Counted from the stretch's first letter, positions 43,937 to 54,297 are shown. The stretch: 64,000 bases of DNA from Armigeres subalbatus (GCF_024139115.2 NC_085141.1:378106995-378170994); one strand, 5' to 3'. Made by a program: numbers and translations. Notes: generated by a model from the letters alone, not told the origin.

Positions 43937-44260
43937 CGGCTTTAGGGTCATTTATCGGAATCCCATTTGGCCAAATAGTTGAAATTTGATGAGAAAATGA
44001 TAAGAAAAAGGTAAAAACTGATAAATTACATTTTTGAATTCAGTTCAGAGCAGTGCTACAATTTCTCATTTTCAATAGGAGGTATCACGCGATGGATGTT
44101 TACATGTCAGCCCCTTTCAAAATCAGTAGAAATGCCGAGGATGAAAGGCATGCTTCAAAACTCTAAAAAAAAAATTTGTTCCGTGACTAGGCATGAAACT
44201 GTGCGATATCTGCTTTATTTTTGTGTTTATTACCACTTTCAACTCGGTAAATTAAAGAAA

Positions 44261-44667
44261 TACGACCCCATTCGATTTTGGCAACACGTTCGGAACATTT
44301 GTGTTGCCAAAATCGAATGTTTTTTTTCTCATGATTCTTCACATTTCTTCACTTATTGTGATAAATAATACTGTGCCCATTTTTAAGCGGATTTTGCGTT
44401 TTTTTAGTTTTTTCGTAAACATTTTTTTACGCGTTTTTTTTAAGAATTTTGTTTACGTCGGTTTCGGGCTCTAACCACTTTTTTTGCTCAAATTTTAAAA
44501 TCTAAATGTTTCTTTAAAAAAAAATAAAAATGCGATTTATGCGGTTTACAAGCGATTTCAAAAATAAAAAAATAAATTAAAAATTGTGTTGTTAAAATCG
44601 AATGGTTTTGTTGCCAAAATAGAATGTTGCCAAAACCGAATGTTTCCAAAATCGAATGGGGTCTGTA
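44261..44667. mobile_element. ~407-bp MITE with GACCCCATTCGATTTTGG ends
   Basis: Left TACGACCCCATTCGATTTTG and right CAAAATCGAATGGGGTCTGTA are inverted. The subterminal string GTTGCCAAAAYCGAATG is repeated (44303, 44610, 44632 and variants), as expected for transposase-binding repeats. Target duplication probably TA but unclear. T-rich centre, no coding. Confidence 0.75.
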
Positions 44668-44880
44668 TGATTAATTTATCGACGTCATTATTCTTTGCAC
44701 ATATCTATTGACATAATTTTGAAATTTTCATTTTAAAACAACCTTCTTCCATGACTGTCTTTCATGCTAAATTGATCAAAGGACCCACGATTCTTTCATT
44801 TGGTCGCCTGAGATAGAAAAAGGCGCTTTGTTGTCTTATGACGAGCACGATCACCTTTTGCCGTACAGGTTCAGAGTAGT

Positions 44881-44920
44881 CTAGGGCCGAAAACCTCATT
44901 AATAAAGACAATAAAAAAAA
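44881..44920 (+). mobile_element. 40-bp 5'-truncated LINE 3' end
   Basis: CTAGGGCCGAAAACCTCATT AATAAAGACA then A-run, flanked by AGGTTCAGAGTAGT (44867-44880) and AGGTTCGGAGTAGT (44921-44934), 13 of 14 identical. It has the same AATAAAGACA(A)n tail as the insert at 14593. Confidence 0.8.
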
Positions 44921-44934
44921 AGGTTCGGAGTAGT

Positions 44935-45589
44935 GAGACGAAAGAAGTGAGTACTAAGAAATGATAAGTGAATAATTATCAGGGAAATGTGAGCAGTAAA
45001 AAGTGGGAAGTGAGAAATAAGGCGTTGGAAGCAAGATAGAAATAGACTAAAATAAAAACTCCCCCTAATAAATTATACATTTTCCATAAAAAAAATAGAA
45101 AATTGCCAATAAAGAAATCAGGGTATGAGCAATAAATCATTGTAAACTAACCAACTTACCACACCAATCATTAAATTTAACATTCAACCACACGCAAGTC
45201 GCTCTGACACGGGGGAACAATTTTTCATGGATGCGCGTGTGAAACAAGCGACAAACCTTGGTTTTTGTCGGAGATAAGAACGACAAAGATCAGAAAATTT
45301 TTGCAGCAACAAAAAAAAGAAGGCAAGCTTGTTGTCAACTTTTCTTTCCATTATTTTCCATTATCTTCACAGCAAATTTCGGTTTTATGCTATCGATGTT
45401 TCTGCTTTTATGGAAATACTCAAGAATCTAACTCTTATAACCAGGGTTCCGACTTTTCGTTTCAATGAGACCAAAGCAAGCGTTTTTCGGGCCAAGGGAA
45501 AATCTTGTTTCGGTGTTTATGTTGAGGGTCATCTTTCACCCATCAATCTTTTCTCTAGAATTGGCATTGGAAGATGAACGAAAATCGTG
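44935..45589. other. Purine-rich then mixed non-coding DNA
   Basis: 44935-45060 has AGTGAGA-type purine-rich repeats related to those at 46735. An open frame at 45265-45577 has no recognisable domain. Confidence 0.45.
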
Positions 45590-45935
45590 CCTAGGGTAAA
45601 AGTTCCGATAGTCGTGGGTGCTCCTATAGTTGCGGTAGTGGTGTTTTTACACAATCTACGTATTTAACGCAGCAACCCATATAGTCTATCAATTTATTGA
45701 CTTGTCATTACACGAAATACAGGAAAACAGGTTAAGAATTGCATCAAAATTGGTAAAGTATCAATAAAATACCTTTTCTTTTTCTCTGCTTTGCATCAAT
45801 AGTTGCGGTAGTGTTCCTATAGTTGCGTGTCCCATATGAAAACAATAGGATTCGCAACTATAGGAACACGAATTAAAAAATACCGCAACTATTGGAACAC
45901 TGCACCAATAATTGGAGGTACCATTTTAGGTAACA
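45590..45935. mobile_element. Putative MITE with TATAGTTGCGG subterminal repeats
   Basis: CTCCTATAGTTGCGGTAGTG (45619), ATAGTTGCGGTAGTGTTCCT (45801) and the opposite GCAACTATAGGAACACG (45853), CCGCAACTATTGGAACACTG (45884) form inverted subterminal repeats. Outer ends CCTAGGGTAAAAGTTCC / GGTACCATTTTAGG match weakly. A stray fragment of the family lies at 56448-56480 (TTGCGGTAGGTGTGCGATAA). No clear target duplication. Confidence 0.5.
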
Positions 45936-46183
45936 ATGATGGATGCTACTGCAATCAGGACCCCTTTCGCATCAAATGCAATTAATAATCTTCCATGTGC
46001 ACCCTTGAGATAAGTGAAATGAAGTATAGGCTTGGTGTGAACCAACAAATAGTGGTGGAACATGCTTAGTTCCTCCACTATTGGGTCTTTTACCCTATTA
46101 GATGAAAATCCTTTTTCGTTTCATTACTTTTACCTCTCACTCACTTTTCGCGAGAATTATCGCTTAACAATTACAAAATTGTA

Positions 46184-46275
46184 TGGCCGCGCCGGGATTC
46201 GAACCCAGAATAGTAACAATAATAGCTGTTGGGATGCGCTTACTTTAGCCACACCACCACGCTATCTGTATGAAA
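46184..46275 (-). repeat. tRNA-like SINE head or tRNA pseudogene
   Basis: Minus strand: GGTGGTGTGGCTAAAGTAAG (A box with D-arm) and GGGTTCGAATCCCGGCGCGG (B box and T-arm). The middle (AACAGCTATTATTGTTACTATTC) is too long and unpaired for a plain tRNA but could be a variable-arm type. 5' and 3' acceptor halves do not pair, so a working tRNA is unlikely. Confidence 0.55.
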
Positions 46276-46734
46276 GCGTTAAGTTATTTGTTCCACATAA
46301 GCTACTACCATTTGCATTGATGATGCCACGAAAAGACTCGAATATGAAAGAAAAAGAGCAAACCAACGTTTAGCGGCAATCGAAGTGAGCGAAAAATTGT
46401 TATCACTCTCCAGGCTGTTTTTCTTTCCCGAAAAGCGATTTCTCCCCGAAAACTTTCGTGAGGGAAAATCATGTGCTCCTGAGATTGAGTGAGCATTACG
46501 AACCCTGCTTATAACAAAAATAGCATCGTATTCTCGGAAATATCAGAGCATGCATGGCAAACGATTTTTGTCATATTGTGGGCGAGTTCTGATAAAAGCT
46601 TGTTGCGAGGTGCGTTTGTCAGTAACAAGCTCTGTTGATGACAAAGGGTATATTGTTAGGCGTTGCTCGAATATTGATTCCCTGCTCTGACAGGCTGTTC
46701 AGTTCGTGCGTTACCGCACGCAGAATAAAGATCG

Positions 46735-47262
46735 GAAAACGGAGTAAGAAGTAAGAAGAGAGGACGAATAAGTAAGGAGTAAAAAAGAAGACGTAAGAAG
46801 GAAAATTTTAAAGGAACAAGTAAAAAAGGAGAAGGAATACGGAAGAAGGAATAAGGAAGAAATAGAAGGAAAAAGAAGAAAAAAGATAAATGAAGAATTA
46901 AGAAGGGCCAGAAAAAAGGGAGAAAGAAGAAGGGATGAGGCATAATGAACGAAGAAAAAGGGAGGATGTAAAAATTTTGGCAGAACTATTTTCAATTTTT
47001 ATATCTCACATCTCATTTCTCCCTCCCCAAACTCACTTTTCGCTACTCACTTCTTACTATTTGCTTTTCACTTCTCACTTTTTGCTTTTTACTTCTCACT
47101 TATCACTCGCCACATTTCACTCTCCACTTTACACTTTCATTTTTCCAATTTGTTCTTCTTCCTTCTCAATTCCTGCTTCTCACGTCTTATTTCTAATGGG
47201 AAGTGAGAAATTTCTGATTCCTCTCTTTTCACTTCACAATTTGTAATTCTCACTACTCTCTT
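46735..47262. repeat. Polypurine block followed by polypyrimidine block
   Basis: 46735-46960 is almost entirely A/G on the plus strand (GTAAGAAG-, GGAGAAGG-type strings); 47000-47262 is almost entirely C/T (TTCTCACTTCTCAC-type). The same decayed repeat in inverted orientation. The long K/E/R- or F/L/S-rich open frames here are repeat artefacts. Confidence 0.8.
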
Positions 47263-47329
47263 CTCCGGCCAAACGGCATTCGGCCAAGTGGCCTGACCCC
47301 TTTATTTAATTTTTTTTTCTATCGCTTTT

Positions 47330-48640
47330 AATCGGTTCCATTCGATTTCATTCGATTTAGTTGCAGCAACTCATATATGACTGGATTTGGTCGTAGATAT
47401 GATACAGCAACTCGTCTATGACAAGTGTGTTGCTTGGGATACGATTTCTTTCGATTTCGAAGGATTTCATTCAATTTCATTAGATTCCATTCGATTCATT
47501 CGTAATCATTCAATTTCCTTCATTTAAATATAATTTTATTCGATTTCATTTCATTTAATTTCATTTTATCGATTTTATTGAATTCGATTCAGTTTCATTG
47601 AAATGTACTTAATTTTACTGGAATTTATTTAACGATTCCCTTCCATTTAAATTTATATTACTGATGTTATTAGATTCCATTTGATATTAATTGATATTAT
47701 TCGAATCCATTCGATTTCATTCAGTTTCAATTGATTTCATTTATTTTCCTTCTGTATCAATCGATTTGTTTTGATTTCATGATGTTGATCATCGATAGGT
47801 GTATTAACTATTTTTGTCTTATCTCATTTGATTTCATTCAATTACTCTCACATATTCGAATTCATTCGATATATTTTAAACTCATTCGATTCAATTTTAT
47901 TTGATTTAATTTCTTTTCACTTCAATTGATATTCAAATACATTCGTTTACTTCCACTTCGTTCGTTTTCGATTTTTTTTTCTCGATGACATCTGATTTTA
48001 TTCGCCTTCATTCTATTTGAATCCAATTTTCATTCGGTTTTATTCAAAAGCAAATGATTTCCTTCATTTCATTTTTTTTATGATTTAAATCGATTTATTT
48101 TGATTTGTTTCGATTCCATGTTTGATTTATTCGATTTCATATTAATCGTTTTTATTCAAATTTATTTAATTTTATTCCATTTCATTGGTTGTTGTTAGTT
48201 TTATTTGATTCTATTATATTTCATTCGATCCAGGTTTCATTGAATTCTATTTGATTTTATTCGAGTTTATTTAGTTTCTTACCATTTCATTTGATTTCCT
48301 TCCATTGATATTACTGATATCATTAGATTCCATTTGATTTTATTTGATATCATTCGATTTTATTCGATTTCATTCGAATCCATTCGATTTCATTTGCTTT
48401 CATTCGATTTCTTTCGATTCCATTTGGTTCCTTTCGGTTTCAAATGATTTCTCTTGATTTCATTAGATTTTATTTTGTTTCAATCGTCTTCTTTTGATTT
48501 CATTCGATCTCCATACATATCAATCATTTTTATTTAAATTCATTGGTTTTTTCCTTCGATTTTGTTGAATTTTCTCTTATTTAAATCTATTTAATTTAAT
48601 TTCATTCAATTCGATTTAATACCATTCGATTTCACATGTC
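47330..48640 (+). repeat. 1.3-kb degenerate CATTCGATTT array
   Basis: TTCATTCGATTTCATTYGAT-style 10-bp units throughout, with variants ATTTGATT and CATTCAATTT, interrupted by short unique stretches (47365-47440). One of the longest simple arrays in the window; no coding content. Confidence 0.9.
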
Positions 48641-49536
48641 GATTTCATGAACTATTGAGAAATCGACTGTATATGTTTATTTCGATTTTAAGGACGGCTA
48701 CACAGTCTTGAATTATTGAAACAAGATGTATATTTATCCGACGTTTCGACACGGGGATGGTGTCTTCATCAGGGGAAAAATACGGTGTTTGTTCCTAGTC
48801 TATTGTTTAGTCTAACATTAACTTGTCCTTAACCTTTTCCTTCTCATAATATCTGCACAGCTCCATCAAATTTTACACATTCCAACTTTTATCAAATTGT
48901 TTCAACAACAAAAAGCAAGATTTGGCACATCTCTATGGTTTCATTAGACTTCTAATATAATCAATTTTGCGAAACTATTGAAACACTCAATATAAAATCT
49001 TTTTTTCTTTTCGTTTTCTACTAATATAAGCAAAGCTATGACTTTTGTTCTGGCATTTTTTCCAAAGCTGATTCCTACCTATTGAAATCTTTGAAAAATG
49101 TCGGGGCAAGGAGATGGTGAATGGCATCTTCATTGTGATCGATCGATGCTTTATTGTTAACCCTCTAACGCTCAAGACCGCCTTTAGACAGGGTACTTTG
49201 ATATTTTTTGTGATTTTTAATTGTTCAGATTTGGTTTTTTAGTTTTTTGTGTCTGTCAATAACATAAACTTCTATGCATGTTTAAATGTGGTTTAAAGTT
49301 AATTTTCGAAATTCCACAAATTAAAAAAAAATAAAAATTTAGAATAGATTCGAGAAGCAAGAATGAAAAACTCAAAAAAAAAAGTGTTCAGTTCGAATTA
49401 AAAAAAAAAAACAAAATACAATCGACTCTACATCTCGATGTTCTATATCTCGATATTTTTCCCTATATCGATGGTTTCCTCAGTCCCTTCAATCTACATA
49501 CATTTGGGCTTTCTACATCTCAATAACCTCTTTATC
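48641..49536. other. AT-rich DNA with one element-3'-end-like motif
   Basis: At 48747-48785 CCGACGTTTCGACACGG, GGATGGTGTCTTCATCAGGG on the minus strand reads CCTGATGAAGACACCATCC...GTCGAAACGTCGG, a motif found in the 3' parts of many insect retroelements (memory). The rest is unrecognised. Confidence 0.4.
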
Positions 49537-49543
49537 TCGATGT

Positions 49544-49795
49544 CTTCTTCTTCTTATTGGCATTAGATCCCCACACTGGGACAGAGCCGCCTCGCAGCTT
49601 AGTGTTCATTAAGCACTTCCACAGTTATTAACTGCGAGGTTTCTAAGCCAAGTTACCATTTTTGCATTTGTATATCATGAGGCTAACATGATGATACTTT
49701 TATGCCCTGGGAAGTCGTTACAATTTCCAATCCGAAAACTGCCTCGACCGGCACCGGGAATCGAACCCAGCCACCCTCAGCATGGTCTTGCTTTG
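49544..49795 (-). mobile_element. Feilai SINE, slightly 5'-truncated
   Basis: Reverse complement of the body at 28929-29198, including AGCCGCCTCGCAGCTTAGTG, CACAGTTATTAACTGCGAGG, the B box as GGGAATCGAACCC, and the (CTT)n tail at the left. About 20 bp including the A box are missing. The 7-bp duplication TCGATGT lies at 49537-49543 and 49796-49802. Confidence 0.85.
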
Positions 49796-49918
49796 TCGAT
49801 GTGTTCTGATCATATTATGTTCAGGATTCACTCTCCTTATGTCGATATGTTAAAATTTTTAGGCTACTAGACCGTCTGTGAACAATAACAAACATATCAA
49901 CAACAGTAAACGACATTT

Positions 49919-50058
49919 CTAGACCAACATTTGAAAAGGGCGTAACAGCCAAAATGTATTCCTTCTGATTCTTTGTCTTCATATAAAGCTATATATGTGG
50001 ACCAAGAATCAGAAGGAATAAATTTTGGCTGTTACGCCCTTTTCAAATGTTGGTCTAG
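49919..50058. mobile_element. Palindromic 140-bp MITE, copy 2
   Basis: Same element as 42928-43067 with one extra substitution or two per arm. Perfect 4-bp direct repeat ATTT (49915-49918, 50059-50062). Confidence 0.95.
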
Positions 50059-50919
50059 ATTTGTTTTGTTGTCTTTTTTCATAGCAACGAGCTTTTTTGG
50101 ATCTAGTACCCATTTTCCATCCATTTCTCGATCTCTCCCTGTCTCGATGGTCCCTTCAATATCAAGATGTGGAGAGGCGACTGTAAATATTTTTATCGTC
50201 CTGAGCACCATTTTGAAATACTCATCGCAGTAAGCTGCGAACACAATTCGATTAGGCCAGTTACAGTAGGCCGCGACTTCGATACAGGGGTGCCATTATG
50301 CCAGATTTATCTGGCACTGCCAGATTTTTCATGGCCGAAAAGAGAAAGCCAGATTTTTTATATTCAGCCAGATATTCAATTTTTTTTAAAATAAGTAGAA
50401 TTATTTTATTAAAAATATTGTTTACCTATACCTGAAACAATCATATACACTGGATTTTGTTTTTACACGATTTACATTTTCCCAATTTTCCACTCATCCT
50501 AAATGTTGACCGTATATTAATTGTCATGTGATTCTTTGATTTATTCTGGATTTTTTGAAACATGTTGCGAAGAGATTGGTGGCAAATTGAAGTCACACGA
50601 TCAAAAATACGAGCGAAAAAAAATCGTGTAAAAACAAAATCCTGTGTAAATTGTTCTGGTACTGTTTTTTTAGTGTAGCTGTTGTTCACTCCCTTCAGAA
50701 AATTAATTCAATAAGTAAAAACATACCTTTACTCCCTGTTTTTCGGTTTTCGTGTAACACTTTTCGTAGTTGTCATCTGCATTTTTTTCGTTAGACGCAA
50801 TTTCCAAACAAAGGTCGTGAAGTCTGAAAAGTGGAATTTTAATATCTAGTTTTATCGTCCAATTTGTCTCGTCAAAATGTCTCGTCAACAAAACATACGT
50901 AGCTTTTTTGTGCGTAAAG

Positions 50920-50962
50920 GTGAATATCTTTTTATTAACTGATACTAATATCACACTCGCAG
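50920..50962 (+). other. Intron 1 of hAT transposase gene (predicted)
   Basis: 43 nt from GTGAATATCT to CACTCGCAG, with a TACTAAT branch-like motif at 50943. Splicing keeps the frame (VRK then ANSNPKIEKK). Short but within the lower range for insects. Confidence 0.7.
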
Positions 50963-51544
50963 CGAATTCTAACCCGAAAATTGAAAAGAAGGTGGAAGAT
51001 ACGACTGCACAGGTGCTGGCAGATTCAGCTGATAGTGCCAATGAAACCTTCGCTAATCCTCGAGCCTTGAAGAAGTCAGGTTCTAGAGACAAATCTGTTC
51101 CTAGTCGATCTGAGCCAGCCAATGTTTCGGCGAAGTCACAATCAGCTAATCGCACCCGTAGTTTCACGCGGCCATCGAATACAGTTAATCGAAATATGTC
51201 GAACAATCGTCTTGACGGTAAAAGATGTGGTTCTGTTGAAAATCGTATCGTTGCTGCTGCTCCTGGCTTAATTGATGTTCCTGATAAAGCTGTAACCGAG
51301 ACAAATGTGATTGCTAAAGGTTGTGATGAAATAATTCCTGATACTGTGGGTGAACGTCTTATCATCGAGGAAATTGATCGGGGTTCTAGCGAGGAGGCAT
51401 CGAAGACAAACTTCGTGAACCATCCGGAACGTTGCGCTTCTACAAGTAATGTCTGTTGACCACCCGAAAAAGCGGTATTGGCCTCGAACAACAGTCAGAT
51501 GAGGGATCATGCAACCTTGCAACAGATGATGACAATAACAATGG

Positions 51545-51602
51545 TAAATTTTATAACATTTTATTACGACTCCTTTTATTGAATAAATGTATTAAATTCT
51601 AG
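51545..51602 (+). other. Intron 2 of hAT transposase gene (predicted)
   Basis: 58 nt from GTAAATTTTA to AATTCTAG. It joins DDDNN to AVTADGQPQPKK without a frame change. Confidence 0.75.
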
Positions 51603-51782
51603 CTGTCACTGCAGACGGACAACCTCAACCAAAGAAAATTAAGAAAAGTTATCAAAGATACCTTAAAGATTGGGAAACAAAACACCCATGGTTGTCACTG
51701 AGCACCGACAAAAGCTCTGGTGTCTGTAGAATCTGCAACGCGGAAGTAAAATTCTTAGGAGGTATTGCAGATCTCAACAAGC

Positions 51783-52090
51783 AACAACAAGCAAGATTGT
51801 TTTGTGCTACGCGATCCAGCAATAGTGCTTCCCGATAACATTTAACAGTTTGTACAGTCAATTTCGCTAATTTTAGATACTTTGGAATCATTCCTCCTGT
51901 CCATTTTGGATTTCCAACATGAGTGTGCAAAATTTGTTCCCATCTCTCGCGTTCCATTTTCGATAACTTTTGAACGTGAGCATCAATACTGATGAAACTT
52001 TCACCATAAATTAAACAAACCTTCCGCAACGATGTGATGTATTTTACTTCTCGGTACGGCCACCAGAGGCACCGCAGTAATTGGAAAGAA
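51783..52090 (-). other. Reverse-oriented segment inside hAT gene
   Basis: Plus-strand coding similarity stops after GGIADLNK and returns at about 52098. In between, the minus strand carries a 148-codon open frame with CLIYGESFISIDAHVQKLSK, ERERWEQILHTHVGNPKW and IPKYLKLAKLTVQTVK. It looks more protein-like than chance but matches nothing I can name. It could be a captured fragment or an inversion. Confidence 0.45.
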
Positions 52091-53003
52091 ACGGCCAAAT
52101 ACTAAGTGGATCGAGCTTTATGATCTTGTAGAAGTAGTTGAGACAGATTCAACAACAAAGACAACTTAATCGGTTATGCATCTGATGGAGCAAGTAACAT
52201 GTCTAGCGTTGATAGATCATTAGGAACGTTTTTGAAGAATGATTGTCCATGCTTGTTTACTCTCAAGTGCACATGTCACAGCATAGCACTATGTGCCTCT
52301 TACGCTTGTAGGAACATCCCCGAGGTGGTAGAACAGTTGTGTAGGAACATTTATAGCTATCTCAGCTGTAGTCCACTACGTACCAGTAAATTCGAAGAAA
52401 TCCAATCGTTACAAGAATTGAAACCACTCAAAACGCTCCAGCTTAGTGCTACGCGGTGACTCTCTCTGCAAAGTGTAGTTGATCGAATCCTAGAACGATA
52501 TGTGCCGTTGAAAATTTATTTTGGATTTATTGTTAACACCGATCGTATTGAAAAACCCAAGGTTATCTCGATTTATGATGCACTTAACTAACAACCCAAT
52601 GACGCTACTTTATCTAAATTTTTTGTCCACCGTCCTGAATTTAGTTAATAAGCTGAACAAACTATTCCAGAGTGAAACTCCTGAAATTCATACGCTACAT
52701 GCGTCATTGTCAAGACTTTACCGAACAATTCTCGATAACTTTTTTAAACCATTTCATTTGTGTAATTTGAAAGATCTGTATTCAGTCAAATTCCTGAATG
52801 AGAACTACGAAGATCTGCAAAACATCTATGTTGGAAGCAAAGCTGAAATGCTAATCAAAGAATTTTTAAATTGTTCAAAAGTTTCAAAGGAGCAGGTTAA
52901 TGAATTCAAGTTAAACGTTTTAAATTTCTACGTCACGTTGTCCCAGCAAATTTTGAAGAGATTCAACTTTAATGACGATGTTCTGAAAAATCTGTCTATT
53001 ATT

Positions 53004-53143
53004 CTAGACCAACATTTGAAAAGGGCGTAACAGCCAAAATTTATTCCTGCTGATTCTTCGTCTACATATATAGCTATATATGTAGACGAAGAATCCGAAG
53101 GAATAAATTTTGGCTGTTACGCCCTTTTCAAATGTTGGTCTAG
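53004..53143. mobile_element. Palindromic 140-bp MITE, copy 3, inside hAT transposase
   Basis: Same palindrome, with perfect 4-bp duplication TATT (53000-53003, 53144-53147). Deleting element plus one TATT restores an uninterrupted codon string (LSII|DPANIV), so it entered after the hAT and can be removed cleanly in silico. Confidence 0.95.
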
Positions 53144-53660
53144 TATTGATCCAGCCAACATAGTAGAAAGGAAGCATGCGTCCATAATCCCTCTCCTTAT
53201 GAGTTTTCCAAATATCATTGATTCAAAGGTCATGTCAGAAGCAGATGATGAATTTCGCGAGGTGAGAAACATTAATTTCAGCTCATTCCCCAAAAATGTT
53301 ATGAGTGACATTGTTGCGTTCTGGGAACATATTTTGAATTTAAAACGTTCAGGTGGAGAATATGCCTTTGTACAGCTTCGTAGGTTTATACCATGCATGC
53401 TAATTCCTCCACATTCATCAGCCAGCGTTGAAAGGCTTTTCTCAGACTACAACTTAAACAAAAATAAAGTAAGAAATCGTTTAAACGTAAAAACCATGCG
53501 CGGTATACTTGCGTCTAAAAGCTACGTGAAACTTAATAAGCATAGAACTGTTGTACTGCGATTTTCGAGTAACATAAAAACTAAGTATAATTACACAATG
53601 TACAAACAAGTTCTTGATCAATCTCGCGAAGAATAATGATGTATGTCATTGTATAAGTTC

Positions 53661-53666
53661 AATAAA
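53661..53666 (+). terminator. Polyadenylation signal of hAT gene
   Basis: AATAAA 25 bases after the transposase stop codon, before the right terminal region. Confidence 0.6.
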
Positions 53667-54108
53667 CAAGTATACTCATTGTATGTTTCAGTCAAAATTT
53701 AATTTCGATTCAGAAGAATTCTAGTACTTTGTATTCACAAATTCTCATTAAAAAAAGTTCGCTGATTTAACCTAAAAAAAATCAAATTTCAAATTTGCCA
53801 GACTTTTCCAGACTTTTATTTGAGGGCATGCCAGATATTTCAAAAAATATATTGGCAACCCTGCTTCGATGTCACTTTCGCTGGCGGACTGGCGTTTAGG
53901 TAAGACGTGTTACAGACTCTTCCTAGCTGATAACTTTTCGGCTGGTGCTCAGTCATTCACAATGGCGATCCATTGCCAGATGTTGAATACTTTTTCAAAA
54001 CTTATCTTAGAAAAGAAATCACCTACGAACAGTGAAAATCAAGCGTTATTAAATATTTGACTTAAGAAAAAAAGTATTCGTTCTGAGAACGTATTGTTGA
54101 AATCAAGA

Positions 54109-54297
54109 TGAATACACCACTAGGTGTTCCAATCTGCCAAATTCACGATTCAGCCATCTTGGATTTTAGTATGGGAGAGCCAGCCGGTTTGTTGTCGTTT
54201 TGCACTGAAAATGAATTTTTCACCCCCGCCTTCTTCTCTCCCACAAACTAAGCGCATTGCAACACCTAGCTGTGTATTCATCTTGGTTGAAATCGCG
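54109..54297. mobile_element. ~188-bp MITE with AAGATGAATACAC ends
   Basis: Left AAGATGAATACACCACTAGG TGTTCCAAT pairs with right ATTGCAACACCTAGCTGTGT ATTCATCTTGG. Direct repeat TTGAAATC on both sides (54101-54108; 54284-54297 region ends CTTGG then TTGAAATC). A second, one-ended copy is at 63808-63925. Confidence 0.8.

Larger units (their letters stand above)
50877..53636 (+). pseudogene. hAT transposase gene, spliced, inactivated
   Basis: Start ATG at 50877 gives MSRQQNIRSFFVRK, similar to the SFF-K start of many hAT proteins. Exon 1 joins exon 2 (50963) in frame. A frameshift near 51455 and an intron (51545-51602) lead to KKIKKSYQRYLKDWETKHPW and a zinc-finger-like VCRICNAEVKFLGGIADLNK. 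After an unrelated reverse-oriented segment, the frame resumes at ~52098 (LVEVVETDSTTK), then NLIGYASDGASNM, FTLKCTCHSIALCASYAC (CxxH core), SATR with the next Trp changed to a TGA stop, and the helical region to LKNLSII at 53003, where the MITE sits. DPANIVERKH continues after it, ending in the hAT dimerisation motif SSASVERLFSDYNLNKNKVR. Stop at 53634-53636, AATAAA at 53661. Several frameshifts disable it. Confidence 0.9.
50285..53863 (+). mobile_element. Complete hAT DNA transposon (3.58 kb), inactivated
   Basis: Termini CAGGGGTGCCA and TTGGCAACCCTG form an imperfect TIR, flanked by CTTCGATA (50277-50284) and CTTCGATG (53864-53871), 7 of 8 identical, the hAT-type 8-bp duplication. Subterminal GCCAGAT/GCCAGAC repeats (GCCAGATTTATCTGGC, TGCCAGATTTTT, AGCCAGATTTTT, GCCAGATATTC left; TGCCAGACTTTTCCAGAC and TGCCAGATATTTC right) are probable transposase sites. 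It contains a spliced transposase gene (50877-53636) and a palindromic MITE (53004-53143). Confidence 0.95.

Noticed and set aside
46184..46275. Functional tRNA gene
   Set aside because: Box A and box B are present, but acceptor halves do not pair and the region between is irregular; more likely a SINE head or pseudogene.
50703..51491. 262-codon minus-strand open frame opposite the hAT gene
   Set aside because: It mirrors exon 2 of the plus-strand transposase, which has a start, introns and homologous motifs; the minus frame has none.
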